Positions 4,681 to 7,185 of a stretch of DNA of 7,185 nt are shown in pieces (the stretch's first letter is position 1; each line of letters begins with the position of its first letter). The stretch comes from W0P28-013 sp963659365. GTDB lineage: Bacteria > Bacteroidota > Bacteroidia > Bacteroidales > Paludibacteraceae. The position numbers were made by a program, and so were the translations under genes. Location: the NCBI GenBank assembly GCA_963659365.1, contig CAVKTI010000082.1:1-7185 (forward strand), given 5' to 3'. Below the pieces are notes generated by a model, which was not told where the DNA came from, did no database searches, and worked only from the letters and a program-made list of their open reading frames with translations.

Positions 4681-6207
4681 ATGTCGCTACCACCGATTCG
4701 CGCCTTGCGTTTCGCCTGCCTTGCGGGCTGTTTGCTGCTGGCTGTGCCACTGTTTGCGCAGCGCAAACGCGAGATGCGTGCGGCGTGGATTGCCACAGTG
4801 GTGGGCATCGATTGGCCGCCATCGACCACCGATGTGCGGGCGCAAAAACAGAGCATGGTGGCGCTGCTCGATTCGCTGCAAGCCCTGAATTTCAACGCTG
4901 TTTTTTTTCAAGTGCGCCCCACTGCCGATGCCTTTTATCAGTCCGATTTGGAGCCTTGGTCGCGCTATCTTACTGGCCGTCAAGGCGTTGCGCCAGAACC
5001 GTTCTACGACCCGCTGGCGTTTGTGGTGCGCGAGGCGCATAGGCGTTGCATCGAGGTGCATGTGTGGCTCAATCCCTATCGCGCCACGCTCAACGGCAGT
5101 CTGGCGCAACTCGATTCGGCGCATATCTATTTTCGCCACCCCGAGTGGTTTGTGAAATACGGCGAGCAGTTGCTATTCAACCCTGCCCTGCCCGAAGTGC
5201 GCGACTATCTCAACCGCGTGGTGGCCGACATTGTGGCGCGCTACGACATCGATGCGGTGCATTTCGACGACTATTTTTACCCCTATCGCTACAAAAATCA
5301 GGAGTTCCCCGACGAAGCCGATTTTCGTGCCAATCCGCGTGGGTTCACCGACAAAGCCGATTGGCGGCGCGACAATGTGAACCTGATTATAGCGCAACTG
5401 CAACACACTATTAAAAGTATCAAACCGTGGGTCGAATTTGGCATTAGTCCGTTTGGCGTGTGGCGCAACGCCTCGCGCGACGAACGCGGCTCGCAAACGC
5501 GCGCCATGTCGAACTACGACGACCTCTATGCCGACATTCTGCTTTGGCTCGAACGCGGCGACATCGACTATGTGGTGCCGCAACTCTATTGGGAGATTGG
5601 GCACAAAAACGCCGATTTTGCCACCTTGGCAGCGTGGTGGAGCGAGCACACCTTTGGGCGCAACTACTATGTGGGGCTCTACGCCTCGAACCTTGGCAAC
5701 GCCTCGGCCAAACCAGCGTGGCGCAACGGCAACGAAGTGATGCGCCAACTGCACCATTTAGAAAGTGTACCGCAACAGGGCGCAGCGTTCTACAGCGCAG
5801 TCGCCATCGTGCAGAACCGCCAAGGCCTGCGCGACAGTCTGCACCGCTACTACCAATATCCCGCATTAGTACCCATGTGCGACAGCCTATTGGGCGGACA
5901 ATCGGCGCAAGTGGGGCGCGTGCGCATTGTGCGCCAGCACCATCAACATTGGCTCGAATGGGACGCACCGCGCGACACCGCAGGCTGCGCAGCACGCAGT
6001 TATGTGGTCTATGCCTTTGCTGGGCGCGAACTCGGCGACTTTTCCGACCCACGCAACATTCTCGCCATCACCGCCGACAACTGCCTAAACCTCTCCGACT
6101 ACGCCGACACACTACGCGGCGGCTACCGTTTTGCCGTTACCGCCATCAACCGCTACAAATGCGAAAGCGAACCCGCTGTGGTGCAGCGCAAACTGAAGGT
6201 AAGGTGA
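4681..6207 (+). CDS. Secreted GHL10/YngK-like family 10 glycosylhydrolase with C-terminal Fn3-like domain
   Basis: The 508-residue product has a signal peptide (residues 1-26, likely cut at LFA|QRK). A (beta/alpha)8 domain of the 'glycosyl hydrolase-like 10' family (DUF187, YngK type) spans about 30-390. Family hallmarks are visible in order: EMRAAWIATVVGIDWP (31-46), FNAVFFQVRPTADAFY (71-86), EVHVWLNPYRA (125-135), LLFNP (164-168), DAVHFDDYFYPY (191-202), EFGISPFGVWRN (252-263), DYVVPQLYWEIG (296-307) and YYVGLYASN (329-337). The acidic pair Asp196-Asp197 lies in the likely active site. Residues about 410-508 form a beta-rich domain resembling fibronectin type III. Relatives are thought to act on glycans, some on peptidoglycan-related substrates; the substrate here is unknown. 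The gene starts 12 bases after the Wzz-like gene and is probably co-transcribed with it. LAGC at 14-17 resembles a lipobox but sits within the hydrophobic core. A T8 run occurs at 4901-4908. Confidence 0.93.
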   Translation: MSLPPIRALRFACLAGCLLLAVPLFAQRKREMRAAWIATVVGIDWPPSTTDVRAQKQSMVALLDSLQALNFNAVFFQVRPTADAFYQSDLEPWSRYLTGRQGVAPEPFYDPLAFVVREAHRRCIEVHVWLNPYRATLNGSLAQLDSAHIYFRHPEWFVKYGEQLLFNPALPEVRDYLNRVVADIVARYDIDAVHFDDYFYPYRYKNQEFPDEADFRANPRGFTDKADWRRDNVNLIIAQLQHTIKSIKPWVEFGISPFGVWRNASRDERGSQTRAMSNYDDLYADILLWLERGDIDYVVPQLYWEIGHKNADFATLAAWWSEHTFGRNYYVGLYASNLGNASAKPAWRNGNEVMRQLHHLESVPQQGAAFYSAVAIVQNRQGLRDSLHRYYQYPALVPMCDSLLGGQSAQVGRVRIVRQHHQHWLEWDAPRDTAGCAARSYVVYAFAGRELGDFSDPRNILAITADNCLNLSDYADTLRGGYRFAVTAINRYKCESEPAVVQRKLKVR

Positions 6208-6257
6208 TTTTTTGGCAGATTTTTGAACGAAAAAGTCGCACTTTGCGAAAATTTGTA

Positions 6258-6265
6258 TATCTTTG
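6258..6265 (+). promoter_or_regulatory. -7 box of a Bacteroidetes promoter for the lipoprotein gene
   Basis: TATCTTTG is a perfect TAnnTTTG box, followed by CA as is often seen. At the expected 19-bp spacing the -33 position (6236-6238) reads TCG instead of TTG, within a small hairpin TCGCA-CTT-TGCGA (6236-6248). Transcription should start near 6271-6272. The good -7 box with a poor -33 box hints at a weak or activator-dependent promoter. Confidence 0.6.
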
Positions 6266-6270
6266 CACCG

Positions 6271-6323
6271 TGTGGCAATAACAAAATCGGCGTGCGCTGA
6301 TTTCAGGAAAAATTATCGCCACA
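6271..6323 (+). promoter_or_regulatory. Two-tier stem-loop at the 5' end of the lipoprotein mRNA leader
   Basis: TGTGGCAATAA (6271-6281) pairs with TTATCGCCACA (6313-6323) over 11 positions with one A-C mismatch. Nested inside, AAATCGGC (6284-6291) pairs with GCTGATTT (6296-6303) around a GTGC loop, with one G-U pair. An asymmetric internal loop (CA opposite CAGGAAAAA) joins the tiers. The outer stem starts almost exactly where transcription should begin, leaving a 34-nt A-rich single-stranded tail before the ATG at 6358. No U-tract follows, so it is not an intrinsic terminator. It resembles a 5'-end mRNA-stabilising stem or a regulatory leader; no known riboswitch class is recognised. Confidence 0.5.
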
Positions 6324-6357
6324 AACCAAACCGAAACTAATATCAAAAAAATAGACC

Positions 6358-7047
6358 ATGAAACACAAACAAACTCTTGCGGCCTTTGCTTTGGTCGCTT
6401 GTGCGCTGGCTTTCACAGCGTGTGAAAAGACCGAAGACTCGAAAAAAGTGGGCGATCACTACGCCGTCGATATGGGACTTTCGGTGCGTTGGGCTACCGT
6501 GAATGTCGGTGCCATCTCGCCTTCGGACTATGGCGACCACTACGCTTGGGGCGAAACCAAAACCAAAGACTCCTACTCGTGGGACACCTACACCCGTTGG
6601 AAAAAAGCCGATAAAAGCACCTACGCAAAACCTGCCGATTACTTCACTAGCAAAATCAGCCTTACGGACGAATACATCAAAATGGATGTGGCTCACAAAG
6701 AGTGGGGCAGCAAATGGCGTATGCCTACAAAAGCCGAATTCGAAGAGTTGCTAGACACAAACAACTGCGTTTGGAAAGAGACCACCGAAAACGGCGTGAA
6801 CGGCTACAAAGTGAAGAGCCGCATCACCAAAAAGAGCATTTTCTTGCCCTTTGCTGGCTGCCGTTTCACCAGTTCGGACTATAACGACGGCAACACAGGC
6901 AGTTACTGGACCAGCGAATCGAACGGCGTTAAAGCCAACTGCGTTACCATATCGGGCTACGATGGCCACAAATCGACAACGGACTACCTCTTCTACGGCA
7001 AGAGCGTTCGCCCTGTAACAGCAAGCACTGCCGCCGCAGCCAAGTAG
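6358..7047 (+). CDS. Lipoprotein with Fibrobacter succinogenes major paralogous domain (TIGR02145-like)
   Basis: The 229-residue product has a lipoprotein signal peptide ending in FTAC, with lipidated Cys22 followed by acidic and polar residues (EKTEDSKK). The latter may favour surface display, as in the Bacteroidetes lipoprotein export signal, although the match is loose. Residues about 36-222 match the FISUMP/TIGR02145 pattern seen in many Bacteroidales paralogues: VDMGLSVRWATVNVGA (37-52), DYGDHYAWGET (57-67), KWRMPTKAEFEELL (119-132), FLPFAGCRF (162-170), GSYWTSES (181-188) and SVRPV (216-220). The fold recalls C-type-lectin-like/formylglycine-enzyme-like domains, but no function is established and no enzymatic residues can be assigned. 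The tail is Ala-rich (TASTAAAAK). The gene has its own promoter and leader hairpin and ends at a strong terminator, so it is a single-gene unit. Its A/T-rich Lys codon usage (many AAA) differs slightly from the GC-rich gene before it. Confidence 0.9.
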   Translation: MKHKQTLAAFALVACALAFTACEKTEDSKKVGDHYAVDMGLSVRWATVNVGAISPSDYGDHYAWGETKTKDSYSWDTYTRWKKADKSTYAKPADYFTSKISLTDEYIKMDVAHKEWGSKWRMPTKAEFEELLDTNNCVWKETTENGVNGYKVKSRITKKSIFLPFAGCRFTSSDYNDGNTGSYWTSESNGVKANCVTISGYDGHKSTTDYLFYGKSVRPVTASTAAAAK

Positions 7048-7066
7048 TTGTGCGCAAAACATACAC

Positions 7067-7098
7067 AAAAAAAAGCCAGAACTTCGGTTCTGGCTTTT
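7067..7098. terminator. Bidirectional terminator, perfect 12-bp stem with C(UUCG)G loop
   Basis: AAAAGCCAGAAC (7071-7082) and GTTCTGGCTTTT (7087-7098) pair perfectly around TTCG, giving the very stable C(UUCG)G tetraloop on the plus strand. An A8 run at 7067-7074 becomes a U8 tract for leftward transcripts, and TTTTCGTTT follows rightward. It sits between the lipoprotein gene (stop 7047) and the convergent tRNA (3' end 7103), so it can end both transcripts. The leftward U-tract is the better one. Confidence 0.92.
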
Positions 7099-7102
7099 CG
7101 TT

Positions 7103-7185
7103 TGGTGCGTAGGATGAGACTCGAACTCACACGATCTTGCGACCACTACCCCCTCAAAGTAGCGTGTATACCAATTTCACCACCT
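7103..7185 (-). tRNA. tRNA-Leu(GAG), 5' end cut by the window edge
   Basis: Read on the minus strand, the sequence folds as a class II tRNA. The 3' CCA is encoded (7105-7103), with discriminator A at 7106. The acceptor 3' strand CCTACGC (7113-7107) would pair with GCGTAGG, of which only the last AGG is inside the window, so about 4 nt are missing. The D-arm includes AAATTGGTATA. The anticodon stem CTACT/GGTAG encloses loop TTGAGGG with anticodon GAG at 7155-7153. The long variable arm (GGTC-GCAA-GATC) and T-arm (GTGAG-TTCGAGT-CTCAT) are complete. The anticodon reads leucine codons CUC and CUU. Its transcript runs toward the UUCG hairpin that ends it. Confidence 0.94.

Noticed and set aside
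4720..4731. Lipobox-like LAGC in the GHL10 signal peptide
   Set aside because: It is followed by a further hydrophobic stretch (LLLAVPLF) before a better signal peptidase I site, so lipidation at Cys17 is unlikely though not excluded.
5460..6281. 273-residue plus-strand frame overlapping the end of the GHL10 gene and the next intergenic region
   Set aside because: It is an Arg/Ala/Thr-rich shadow of GC-rich codons in a second frame and runs through the promoter of the lipoprotein gene.
7103..7185. tRNA-Leu as an integration (att) site with a nearby mobile element
   Set aside because: No integrase, direct repeat of the tRNA 3' end, or phage gene is visible in the window.

Overview
The window looks like a piece of a Bacteroidales (phylum Bacteroidota) chromosome. 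The ClpP and ClpX proteins are of the Bacteroidetes type. The promoters fit the phylum-specific pattern TTG - 19 to 21 bp - TAnnTTTG. Start codons follow A-rich leaders rather than Shine-Dalgarno sequences. One gene encodes a lipoprotein of the 'Fibrobacter succinogenes paralogous' type that is common in gut and oral Bacteroidales. Species cannot be named from the sequence alone.

Layout: 1-170 is a non-coding leader rich in small hairpins and short repeats. clpP (171-845) and clpX (865-2097) follow as an operon encoding the two halves of the ClpXP protease. A perfect 13-bp hairpin (2142-2171) separates clpX from a convergent gene (2195-3529, minus strand) for a secreted parallel beta-helix protein. 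The 191-bp gap 3530-3720 carries two divergent Bacteroidetes promoters and a 9-bp inverted repeat. Rightward from it runs a two-gene unit: a two-pass membrane protein built like a polysaccharide co-polymerase (Wzz-like, 3721-4668) and, 12 bp later, a secreted GHL10/YngK-like glycoside hydrolase (4681-6207). A promoter and a foldable leader (6258-6323) precede a lipoprotein gene (6358-7047). A perfect 12-bp C(UUCG)G hairpin (7071-7098) lies between that gene and a convergent tRNA-Leu(GAG), which is cut by the window's right edge.

How the parts relate: ClpX unfolds substrates and feeds them to ClpP in the cytoplasm. All four other proteins carry export or membrane signals and belong to the cell envelope. 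The Wzz-like protein and the glycosidase probably act on envelope polysaccharide or peptidoglycan, but their joint role is inferred only from their tight spacing. I found no CRISPR array, transposase, phage gene or defence system. The least ordinary features are the structured leaders upstream of clpP and of the lipoprotein gene, and the symmetric divergent promoter region.
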